From: an uncultured Oscillospiraceae bacterium
Lineage (GTDB): Bacteria; Bacillota_A; Clostridia; Oscillospirales; Oscillospiraceae
Direction: 5' to 3'
DNA: 6,397 nt
Assembly (NCBI GenBank): GCA_944387755.1
Contig: CALXGC010000133.1
Coordinates: forward strand, 1-6,397
Shown here: positions 1-6,300 of the stretch, in pieces
How positions within the stretch are numbered: the first letter of the stretch is position 1
How the letters are laid out: each line of letters begins with the position of its first letter
The notes under the pieces: generated by a model
The model's input: only the letters and a program-made list of their open reading frames with translations
Told to the model about the DNA's origin: nothing
The model's database searches: none
Position numbers and translations under genes: made by a program

Positions 1-361
1 TGTTCCGCAGGCAGATGGACACCTCGCGCAGCTTCTTCTGGTTGATGAGCTCCTTCAGGTGGTTGTTGTAGATGGCCGCGCCGGAGGCGGTGGTCATGCC
101 CACGAACACGTCGCAGGCGTCCATGCCAAGCTCCAGGGATTTGGGGAAGATGGTGGCCTTGTCCTTGCCGCGGATGGGCATCATGTAGATGCCGTACTCC
201 GCGCCGCACATCGCCGCCGCCGCCGCCATGGCGTTGGCCATCCGCATGTCCGTCTGCGGATCGATGGCGATCAGCACCTCCTCGCCGGGCTTCACCGCCA
301 TCAGGTTGGACAGAATGTAGTGCGCACGCTCGATACACTCAATGACACGATTGTCTTCCAT
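1..361 (-). CDS. M29/AmpS-like aminopeptidase-family protein, N-terminal part (partial)
   Basis: This frame starts at an ATG (359-361) and stays open to the left edge, giving 120 codons; the C-terminal two thirds or more is missing. It begins MEDNRVIECIERAHYILSNL, then PGEEVLIAIDPQTDMRMAN, an alanine run, GAEYGIYMMPIRG and DACDVFVGMTTASGAAIYNN. This pattern (a nucleotide-like 'GEEVLI..D' strand, an 'AA..CGAE' helix, an 'M.P.RG' strand, then 'aDvfvg.TT.S') resembles the N-terminal domain of the M29 aminopeptidase / AmpS-like family, which also includes 2,5-dihydroxypyridine dioxygenase-like proteins. The metal-binding residues of that family lie further C-terminal and cannot be checked here, so peptidase activity is not shown. 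AAGGAG lies about 9 nt before the start. No signal peptide is visible, so it is probably cytoplasmic. It follows the symporter gene on the same strand after 63 bp without a terminator, so co-transcription is likely. The family call is from memory of the fold pattern; the coding call is firm. Confidence 0.68.
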   Translation of the reverse strand, partial: MEDNRVIECIERAHYILSNLMAVKPGEEVLIAIDPQTDMRMANAMAAAAAMCGAEYGIYMMPIRGKDKATIFPKSLELGMDACDVFVGMTTASGAAIYNNHLKELINQKKLREVSICLRN

Positions 362-370
362 GATAATCAA

Positions 371-378
371 TCTCCTTT
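371..378 (-). promoter_or_regulatory. Ribosome binding site of the M29-like gene
   Basis: Read on the minus strand, AAAGGAGA sits about 9 nt before the ATG at 361-359. It fixes the start of the partial left-edge gene and shows that the open frame is translated from here. Confidence 0.75.
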
Positions 379-399
379 TCTATTCCACATTATTTTTGA

Positions 400-414
400 C
401 GGCGTTTTACGCCG
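400..414 (-). other. Intercistronic hairpin between symporter and M29-like gene
   Basis: CGGCGT (400-405) and ACGCCG (409-414) are perfect inverted repeats around a 3-nt loop. In the minus-strand transcript the stem lies 10 nt after the symporter stop and is followed by an A-rich run, not a U-run, so it does not look like an intrinsic terminator. A role in mRNA processing or protection of the upstream message is possible but inferred. It may also be chance in so short a gap. Confidence 0.4.
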
Positions 415-424
415 GGAACAGACG

Positions 425-1723
425 TCACATTTTCTTGCTCAGCTCCGTTTTAATCAGAGAGGCGTCGTCAAATACGCTGTGGTCCAGCTCATGCTCCATC
501 TCGGAGATGCAGACCGTGGCAACCAGGTCGCCCACCGAGTTTGTAGCGGTATGAATCTGATCCACAATCCGGTAGATGCCGGCCACCAGCGCATAGCCCT
601 CCAGCGGGAGCCCCATCTGCGTCATCAGCGTCAGGCTGATAACCAGGCCGATTTGCGGCGTCGCCGCGCAGCCCACGCTCAAAAACGTAGCCTGGAGGCA
701 CAGCAAAATCTGCTGCTGAATGCTCAGGTCAATGCCGTAGAGCTGGGCGGAGAACAGAATCACAACGGCAAAGTAGCCGCAGGTGCCGTTCATCTGGGCG
801 GTGCAGCCCAGGGGCAGCACAAAGCTGGAGACGTCCTTGGGAGCGCCCATCCGGTTGGGGGCAATATCCATGGACAGCGGCAGCGCCGCGGAGGAGGTAC
901 AGGTACTGAAGGCCACCAGCCAGGAGTCAAACGCCTTTCGCCAGAACATAATGGGATCGACGTGCCCAAGCAGCTTCAAAAGCAGGCTGTAGACCACCAC
1001 GCTCACTGTAATGGCCGTCAGATAGTCCGTCACAATAAACTTCAGCACCGGGCCAAAAATTGCCACGCCATACTTGGCCATCGTCACAGACATCAGGCCG
1101 AACACGCCGACGGGAATGATGCCGATGACCACATCCACAATTTTGAACATCACCTGCGCCAGGTTGGAGATGATTCCCGCCAGAGGCTTTGCGGTCTCTC
1201 CCAGAGCGATAATGGCAAAGCCCACGAACAGCGAAAACACAATGATGGGCATCATGTCGCCCTCTGTCAGAGAGGCAAACGGATTCTCCGGGAACAGGTC
1301 GAGAATTGTTTCATACACGCCGGGCAGTTCGCTGACCGTCACCTCTTCCCCCTCAATGGCCCCCAGCTGCAGGCCCTCGCCGGGGCGAATCAGGTTGACC
1401 CAAACAAGGCCGATGCCTGCGGCAACCATGCCGGTGGCCAGAAACCAGACGATGGTCTTCACGCCCACGCTTCTCAGCTTCTTAATGTCGCCCAGGGACA
1501 GCGCGGCGTCGATAATGCAGAAGAACACCAGGGGCACCACCACCATCTTGATCAGACGGATGAACAGGTCGCCCAGGAATTGTAAAAACGGCAGGATGTA
1601 GTCGTTAATGACCGGATTGTCCACGCCGCCCATGAAATTCAGCACATAGCCGAAAACAATTCCGGCAAACAGCGCGATGAAGATCTTCACGAACAGCGGC
1701 ATCGATTTCTTCTCTTTCTTCAT
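425..1723 (-). CDS. SDF/DAACS-family dicarboxylate/amino acid:cation symporter
   Basis: A complete 432-aa integral membrane transporter of the GltP/GltPh (sodium:dicarboxylate symporter) family, at about the usual family length. It has a short lysine-rich N-terminus (MKKEKK), then TM1 at about residues 9-31, TM2 about 41-75 with the conserved 'LFIRLIKMVVVPLVF', TM3 about 88-112, and the two-hairpin core: HP1 with TCTSSAALP at 274-282, TM7 with PLGCTAQMNGT at 304-314, HP2 with SVGCAATPQIG at 349-359, and TM8 with VDQIHTATNSVGDL at 387-400. Aligned by eye to GltPh, D394, N401, D405 and T314 are kept (D388, N395, D399, T314). R397, which holds the acidic side chain, is His391. N310 and D312 are Gln310 and Asn312. 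The substrate is therefore probably not plain aspartate/glutamate, and cation coupling may differ. The start at 1723 is preferred over an in-frame ATG 18 codons upstream because AAGGGAGG lies 7 nt before it and the longer form overlaps the inferred promoter. It is divergent from the LysR gene and heads the operon with the M29-like gene. Confidence 0.93.
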   Translation of the reverse strand: MKKEKKSMPLFVKIFIALFAGIVFGYVLNFMGGVDNPVINDYILPFLQFLGDLFIRLIKMVVVPLVFFCIIDAALSLGDIKKLRSVGVKTIVWFLATGMVAAGIGLVWVNLIRPGEGLQLGAIEGEEVTVSELPGVYETILDLFPENPFASLTEGDMMPIIVFSLFVGFAIIALGETAKPLAGIISNLAQVMFKIVDVVIGIIPVGVFGLMSVTMAKYGVAIFGPVLKFIVTDYLTAITVSVVVYSLLLKLLGHVDPIMFWRKAFDSWLVAFSTCTSSAALPLSMDIAPNRMGAPKDVSSFVLPLGCTAQMNGTCGYFAVVILFSAQLYGIDLSIQQQILLCLQATFLSVGCAATPQIGLVISLTLMTQMGLPLEGYALVAGIYRIVDQIHTATNSVGDLVATVCISEMEHELDHSVFDDASLIKTELSKKM

Positions 1724-1730
1724 GCTCAAG

Positions 1731-1738
1731 CCTCCCTT
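1731..1738 (-). promoter_or_regulatory. Ribosome binding site of the symporter gene
   Basis: On the minus strand AAGGGAGG lies 7 nt before the ATG at 1723-1721. This near-perfect Shine-Dalgarno sequence decides for the 432-aa start rather than the upstream in-frame ATG at 1777, which has no comparable site and precedes the likely transcription start region. Confidence 0.85.
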
Positions 1739-1747
1739 GTCTCGTGT

Positions 1748-1759
1748 ACTTGTACAAGT
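1748..1759. promoter_or_regulatory. Perfect 12-bp palindrome, candidate repressor operator
   Basis: ACTTGTACAAGT is a perfect palindrome. It lies at about +3 to +14 relative to the inferred symporter transcription start (about 1761) and upstream of the ribosome binding site. Position and symmetry suit a repressor site. The TTGTACAA core resembles operators of GntR-type regulators, but no such regulator is in the window. The site is seen; the function is inferred. Confidence 0.45.
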
Positions 1760-1767
1760 CTGGCTTG

Positions 1768-1796
1768 ATTTTAGCAAAATCTTTATTATATTTCAA
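1768..1796 (-). promoter_or_regulatory. Putative sigma-A promoter of the symporter operon
   Basis: On the minus strand, -35 TTGAAA (1796-1791, 5/6 to consensus) is separated by 17 nt from -10 TAAAAT (1773-1768, 5/6), with an extended-10 TG one base before the -10 hexamer. The start of transcription would be near 1761, leaving a leader of about 38 nt. A separate TATAAT at 1790-1785 lacks a good -35 at the right distance. Confidence 0.6.
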
Positions 1797-1921
1797 CAAT
1801 CTTAACAAAATATAAATGCCCTATAACCTTGCTCTTATGAAAATTTCCTATATTTTTAATTATTTCCTTTTTATTTCTCGTCTGTTTTGTATTGTACTCC
1901 GCAAATTCACAGAATTCAAAC

Positions 1922-1950
1922 GATATGCCTGATTTCTAATGAGACATATC
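1922..1950. promoter_or_regulatory. 29-bp dyad with T-N11-A core, candidate LysR-type regulator binding site
   Basis: GATATGCCTGATT (1922-1934) and AATGAGACATATC (1938-1950) are inverted repeats matching at 11 of 13 positions around a 3-nt centre. The outer six bases (GATATG/CATATC) match perfectly. The symmetric core has T at 1930 and A at 1942, a T-N11-A box as is typical of LysR-family sites. The centre (1936) is about 72 bp upstream of the inferred LysR-gene transcription start (about 2008), close to the usual recognition-site position near -65. It is about 175 bp from the inferred symporter start. Binding is inferred from this context. Confidence 0.5.
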
Positions 1951-1972
1951 TATTTTGTTATGGGCCCTGTTC

Positions 1973-2001
1973 TTGTATTTCCACCTCTGGGACGCTATAA
2001 T
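1973..2001 (+). promoter_or_regulatory. Putative promoter of the LysR-type regulator gene
   Basis: A perfect -10 TATAAT (1996-2001) is preceded at 17 nt by a weak -35 TTGTAT (1973-1978, 3/6). A perfect -10 with a poor -35 suits a promoter that is weak or assisted by an activator. Transcription would begin near 2008, giving a leader of about 33 nt. Its position argues against translation starting at the upstream in-frame ATG at 1939. Confidence 0.5.
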
Positions 2002-2025
2002 TTTAAGGAAAAGACTGAACTGTCC

Positions 2026-2035
2026 GGAGAAGGGA
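2026..2035 (+). promoter_or_regulatory. Ribosome binding site of the LysR-type regulator gene
   Basis: GGAGAAGGGA ends 5 nt before the ATG at 2041. It supports this ATG as the start, giving the normal LysR-type N-terminus with only a few residues before the helix-turn-helix. Confidence 0.7.
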
Positions 2036-2040
2036 TCTAT

Positions 2041-3012
2041 ATGCTCAATGAAATCAAGTACGTCTACGCCGTATACCAGGAGCGCAGCTTTACCAAAGCG
2101 GCAAAAAAGCTGTTCATTACCCAGCCCGCCCTGAGCAGCATGGTCAAAAAGGCGGAACAGGAAATCGGCAGCCCCATCTTTGACCGGAGCACTGTGCCGC
2201 TTACCCTGACCAGGGAGGGAAAATTCTATATCCAGACCATTGAGAAAATTATGCTGCTGGAAAAGAATCTTCAGGACTACTTTCAGGATATTCAGTCCCT
2301 GAATACCGGGAGCCTCTCTGTAGGCGGCTCTTCTTTTTTCTGTTCCTTTGTGCTGCCGGAGATCATCGGAAAGTTTCGGGTACAGTACCCCAATATCTCC
2401 ATCAACCTTCAGGAGGGCAATTTGAAGGACCTGCGGGAGGGCGCGGAAAAAGACCGCCTGGACCTGTTCATCGAAACGGCGGTCAGACGGGACGACCCTG
2501 CTTTGAAAACCTTTTTTTACCGGTCGGAGACCATTCTTCTGGCCGTTCCGGTGGACTATCCCATCAATCAAAAGCTAAAGGACTACCAGTATCCCAGAGA
2601 ACATCTGGACTTTCAGGGCCGTCCGTCCCGGCCGGCTCCGGTGCCTCTGGAGGCCTTTCGAAACGTCCCGTTTGTTATGCTGAAAAAAGAGGGGAACGAC
2701 CTGGGAGTCCGGGGAGCGGCCATGTGCGGCGAGGCGGGCTTCTCCCCCAAAGTGGCCATGTTTACCGACCAGGTGCTCACCGCGGCAAACATCGCCGCCA
2801 ACGGAATGGGCGCCGCGTTTCTCCGCGGAGACCTGTTCCGCTACTCCCCCATTCAGGACCGCTTCTGTATCTACGCCCTGGGCAGCAAGCTGGCCCGGAG
2901 AGACATTTTCTTCGCGGCAAAGAAGGGCCGTTACATCAACAACGCCATGAGGACCTTTCTCTCTATGGCCGGCGCAAGGCTGGACGGCGGAGGGAATCCC
3001 GCGGCATCATAA
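2041..3012 (+). CDS. LysR-family transcriptional regulator
   Basis: A complete 323-aa LysR-type regulator, slightly longer than the usual 290-310 aa. Residues 1-60 form the winged helix-turn-helix: VYQERSFTKAAKKLFITQPA followed by a recognition helix (ALSSMVKKAEQEIG) and 'PIFDRS...LTLTREG'. A linker helix covers about 62-88. The ligand-binding domain starts at 'GSLSVGGSSFF' (90-100); 'VLPEIIGKFRVQYPNISINL' follows, and a late stretch 'AANIAANGMGAAF' (248-260) is typical of the second half of the effector pocket. Between about 178 and 205 there is a proline-rich stretch (…QGRPSRPAPVPLEAF) that I read as a subfamily insertion. The effector cannot be told from the sequence. By family habit it would bind DNA as a tetramer, regulate itself and control the divergent symporter operon. 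The ATG at 2041 is chosen over 1939 because of its ribosome binding site and the family N-terminus. It ends at TAA 3010-3012, inside the left arm of the terminator. Confidence 0.93.
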   Translation: MLNEIKYVYAVYQERSFTKAAKKLFITQPALSSMVKKAEQEIGSPIFDRSTVPLTLTREGKFYIQTIEKIMLLEKNLQDYFQDIQSLNTGSLSVGGSSFFCSFVLPEIIGKFRVQYPNISINLQEGNLKDLREGAEKDRLDLFIETAVRRDDPALKTFFYRSETILLAVPVDYPINQKLKDYQYPREHLDFQGRPSRPAPVPLEAFRNVPFVMLKKEGNDLGVRGAAMCGEAGFSPKVAMFTDQVLTAANIAANGMGAAFLRGDLFRYSPIQDRFCIYALGSKLARRDIFFAAKKGRYINNAMRTFLSMAGARLDGGGNPAAS

Positions 3013-3046
3013 AAAATGGGCGGCCCTGATGGGCCGCCCATTTTTT
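3011..3046 (+). terminator. Intrinsic terminator after the LysR-type gene
   Basis: A perfect inverted repeat has 16-bp arms (3011-3026 and 3031-3046) around a TGAT loop. A GC-rich core (TGGGCGGCCC) is flanked by A6 on the left and T6 on the right. On the plus strand it is a strong Rho-independent terminator starting within the LysR-gene stop codon. Because of the A/T flanks it could also work in the other direction. It insulates rpoB from the upstream gene. Confidence 0.93.
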
Positions 3047-3079
3047 ATGTAAAAATCTTTTAAAAACCAGGGAAAGGAC

Positions 3080-3109
3080 TTGACAAAATTTTTCCGGGCA
3101 TGGTATAAT
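3080..3109 (+). promoter_or_regulatory. Strong sigma-A promoter of rpoB
   Basis: A perfect -35 TTGACA (3080-3085), an 18-nt spacer and a perfect -10 TATAAT (3104-3109) are seen, with an extended-10 TG at 3101-3102. AT-rich DNA (about 3046-3068) upstream could act as a modest UP element. The transcription start should be near 3116. This is by far the best promoter in the window and suits an essential, highly expressed gene. Confidence 0.92.
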
Positions 3110-3115
3110 ACAATG

Positions 3116-3357
3116 CTTCTATGTTCCTGCCCAGGGGGACATCTCCCCTTTTAATCCTGGGACAGTGTAGCACATGTCCGGGAAAAAGGCAAGAGACGCG
3201 CATAGGAATCCGTCAACGCAGCCGGGCGTTCCGAACTCCGTGTTTTCTGAAAATTGTGTATTTTTCACAAAGAAAACGGCGGTCCTCCCGGCAAACGGAC
3301 CGGAATCTCCGGGAATCCACCCATTTCGTGCAGAAGAAAGTGAGTTGATTTTTCAGC
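3116..3357 (+). promoter_or_regulatory. Structured 5' leader of rpoB (about 240 nt)
   Basis: There is no convincing gene here. Several inverted repeats suggest a folded leader. Hairpin A pairs 3127-3135 with 3156-3165 (9 bp, one bulged A), with an inner GGGA/TCCC stem at 3136-3147. A small stem pairs AACGC 3215-3219 with GCGTT 3226-3230. Hairpin B pairs GTTTTCT 3242-3248 with AGAAAAC 3271-3277 and TTGTG 3254-3258 with CACAA 3266-3270. Hairpin C pairs CGGTCC 3280-3285 with GGACCG 3297-3302. TCCCGG 3286-3291, in the loop of C, can also pair with CCGGGA 3309-3314. None of the larger hairpins has a long U-tract, so attenuation by intrinsic termination is not evident. The leader matches no riboswitch or protein-binding leader I recognise. 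Confidence 0.5.
3337..3344 (+). promoter_or_regulatory. Weak ribosome binding site of rpoB
   Basis: AAAGTGAG is the best Shine-Dalgarno candidate before the ATG at 3358. It is imperfect and 13 nt away, a long spacing. A better AAAGGA (3366-3371) lies inside the gene, only 4 nt before an in-frame ATG at 3376, which is too close for a standard site. The 3358 start is kept because RpoB homologues begin with a few residues before the conserved 'YGK' segment. Confidence 0.4.
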
Positions 3358-6300
3358 ATGGTCGTAAAGGACGTAATGTACGGCAAGACAAAGCGCAAGA
3401 GCTTTGCCCGCTATCAAGAGATCCAGGATATGCCCAATCTGCTGGAGGTCCAGAAAAAATCCTATCAGTGGTTTTTGGACACCGGCCTGCGGGAGGTGTT
3501 CCGGGATGTGGACGCCATTACCGACTACGCCGGCAACCTGGAGCTCTCCTTCATCGACTACTCCATGGATGAAAAGCCCAAGTACGACGTGGAGGAGTGC
3601 AAGGCCAGAGACGCCACCTACGCCGCTCCCATCAAGGTAAAGGTCCGCCTGCGCAACAAAGAGACCGAGGAGATCACGGACCAGGAGCTCTTCATGGGCG
3701 ACTTCCCCATCATGACCAACTCCGGCACCTTCGTCATCAACGGCGCCGAGCGGGTCATCGTCTCCCAGATCACCCGCTCCCCCGGCATGTACTATAAGGA
3801 CCTGCGGGACAAGGCGGACAACCACACCTACACCACTACCGTCATCCCCTACCGGGGCGCCTGGCTGGAGTATGAGACCGACCTGTCCGACGTGTTCTAT
3901 GTCCGCATCGACAAAAACCGCAAGCTGCCCATCACCTGCCTCATCCGGGCGGTGGGTCCCCGGACCGACGCGGAAATTCTCGAACTGTTCGGCGAGGACG
4001 AGCGCATTCTGGCCACCCTGGAGAAGGACCCCTGCAAGACCTATGAGGACGCCATGCTGGAGATCTACCGGAAGCTGCGCCCCGGCGAGCCTCCCACGCT
4101 GGACTCCGCGGAGACGCTTCTGAACGCCACCTTCTACGACCCCCGCCGGTACGACCTGTCCATGGTGGGGCGCTATAAGTTCAACAAGAAGATGGCCTTG
4201 TGGACCCGGCTGTCCGGCCACACCCTGGCCGCTCCCGTGGCCGACCCCCTCACCGGCGAGATCATCGCCGAGGCCGGCGAGACCCTCACCAGAGAGCGCG
4301 CCCGCGAGCTGTGCAGCCGCGGCGTGAACGAGGCCGTGCTGGATGTGGACGGCAAGCAGGTGAAGGCCTTCTCCAACGGCATGGTGGACATGAAAACCTT
4401 CGTGGACTTCGACCCGGAGAGCTGCGGCATCACCGAGATGGTGTCCTTCCCCGTGCTGTGCCAGCTTCTGGACCGCCGGGAGGCCGAGGGCCTGTCCAGC
4501 GAGGACTTCCAGGACCTGGTGAAGGCAAATGTGGACGCCCTGGTGCCCAAGCACATCACCCAGGCGGACATCATGGCCTCCATCAACTACCTCAACTGCC
4601 TGGCCCATGGGATGGGCACTGAGGATGACATCGACCACCTGGGCAACCGCCGCCTGCGCTGCGTGGGCGAGCTGATTCAGAACCAGTTCCGCATCGGCTT
4701 CTCCCGCATGGAGCGGGTCATCCGGGAGCGCATGACCACCCAGGACCTGGACGTGGTGACGCCTCAGAGCCTCATCAACATCCGCCCCGTCACCGCCGCC
4801 ATCAAGGAGTTCTTCGGCTCCAGCCCCCTGAGCCAGTTCATGGACCAGACCAACCCCCTGGCCGAGCTGACCCACAAGCGCCGCCTGTCCGCCCTGGGCC
4901 CCGGCGGCCTGAGCCGCGACCGGGCCTCCTTCGACGTCCGGGACGTGCACTACAGCCACTACGGCCGCCTGTGCCCCATCGAGACCCCCGAAGGTCCCAA
5001 CATCGGCCTGATCTCCTACCTGGCCTCCTACGCCCAGATCAACCGCTATGGCTTCATCGAGACGCCCTACCGCCGGGTGGAGCGCATTCTGGACGAGCAC
5101 GGCAAGTGCGTGGCCGCCAAGGTGACAGACGAGATCCGCTATATGACCGCCGACGAGGAGGACGAGTACACCATCTGCCAGGCCACCGAACCGGTGGATG
5201 AGAACAACTGCTTCGTCAACGAGCGCATCACCTGCCGCCGGCGCAGCGAGATTATCTCCGTGGACCGGAGCCTGGTGGACTATGTGGACATCTCCCCCAA
5301 GATGATGGTGTCCATCGCCACCGCCATGATCCCCTTCCTCCAGAACGACGACGCCAACCGCGCCCTGATGGGCGCCAACATGCAGCGCCAGGCCGTGCCC
5401 CTGCTGCGCCCGGAGGCCCCCATCGTGGCCACCGGCCAGGAGTATAAGAACTGCATCGACTCCGAAGTGGCCATCCTGGCGGAGGGCCCCGGCACCGTCA
5501 CCAAGGTGTCCGCCCGGTATATCACCGTAAAATATGACAGCGGCGAGACCAAGGACTACCGCCTGACCAAGTACCTGCGCTCCAACCACGGCACCTGCAT
5601 CAACCAGCGGCCCATCGTGAACGTGGGCCAGCGGGTGGACTTCCAGGACGTGCTGGCCGACGGCCCCTCCACCGACCGGGGCGAGATCGCCCTGGGCCGG
5701 AATATCCTCATGGGCTTCATGACCTGGGAGGGCTATAACTACGAGGACGCCGTGCTGCTCAACGAGCGCATGGTCCGGGACGACGTGTTCACCTCCATCC
5801 ACATCGAGGAGTACGAGCTGGAGGCCCGGGACACCAAGCTGGGACCGGAGACCATCACCCGGGACATCCCCAACGTGGGCGAGGACGCCCTGCGGGACCT
5901 GGATGAGCACGGCATCATCCGCATCGGCGCGGAGGTCCACGCCGGCGACTATCTGGTGGGCAAGGTGGCCCCCAAGGGCGAGGCCGAGGCCACGGCCGAG
6001 GAGAAGCTGCTCCGGGCCATCTTCGGCGAGAAGGCCAGAGAGGTCCGGGACACCTCCCTGAAGGTGCCCCACGGCGAGAGCGGCACCATCGTGGACGTGA
6101 AAATTTTCACCCGTGAGAACGGCGACGAGCTGGGCCCCGGCGTCAACCAGTGCGTCCGGGTCTACATCGCTCAGAAGCGGAAGATCTCCGTGGGCGACAA
6201 GATGGCCGGCCGCCACGGCAACAAGGGCGTGGTGTCCCGCATCCTGCCCCAGGAGGATATGCCCTTCCTCCCCGACGGCACCCCCCTGGACATCGTGCTG

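Larger units (their letters stand above)
1724..2040. other. Divergent AT-rich intergenic region
   Basis: This 317-bp non-coding stretch separates the symporter and LysR start codons. It is much richer in A and T than the flanking genes, especially about 1765-1960. It holds, from left to right, the symporter ribosome binding site, a 12-bp palindrome, the symporter promoter, a 29-bp dyad, the LysR-gene promoter and its ribosome binding site. About 1800-1920 is AT-rich with no further element I can support. No small gene with a convincing ribosome binding site was seen. Confidence 0.7.

Noticed and set aside
217..231. GCC triplet repeat in the M29-like gene
   Set aside because: A short in-frame run encoding five alanines (GCG codons on the coding strand) in a predicted helix. 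Too short to treat as a functional repeat or phase-variable tract.
59..1585. 508-codon open frame on the plus strand
   Set aside because: It lies antisense to the symporter and M29-like genes, is full of His/Gln/Arg low-complexity sequence, matches no family and has no ribosome binding site. It is an opposite-strand shadow of GC-rich coding DNA.
1724..1777. Upstream in-frame ATG extending the symporter by 18 residues
   Set aside because: The extension lacks a ribosome binding site and runs through the palindrome and into the inferred -10 region. The ATG at 1723 has AAGGGAGG at 7 nt and gives the typical N-terminus.
1823..1838. ATAA-N8-TTAT inverted repeat about 70 bp upstream of the inferred symporter start
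   Set aside because: The position would suit a LysR-type site, but the arms are only 4 bp in very AT-rich DNA and resemble neither the dyad at 1922-1950 nor a T-N11-A box.
1939..2040. Upstream in-frame ATG extending the LysR protein by 34 residues
   Set aside because: It would place the dyad's right arm, the -10 TATAAT and the ribosome binding site inside the coding region, and the added residues do not resemble LysR-type N-termini.
3133..3152. Possible intrinsic terminator or attenuator at the beginning of the rpoB leader
   Set aside because: AGGGGGA/TCCCCTT forms a short stem followed by only a few T residues, then A. The T-run is too short for a confident terminator, and an alternative longer pairing (hairpin A) uses the same bases.
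3013..3357. L10-type ribosomal protein leader or known riboswitch before rpoB
   Set aside because: L10 leaders precede rplJ, not rpoB, and I could not recognise the kink-turn or any known riboswitch core motif in the sequence.
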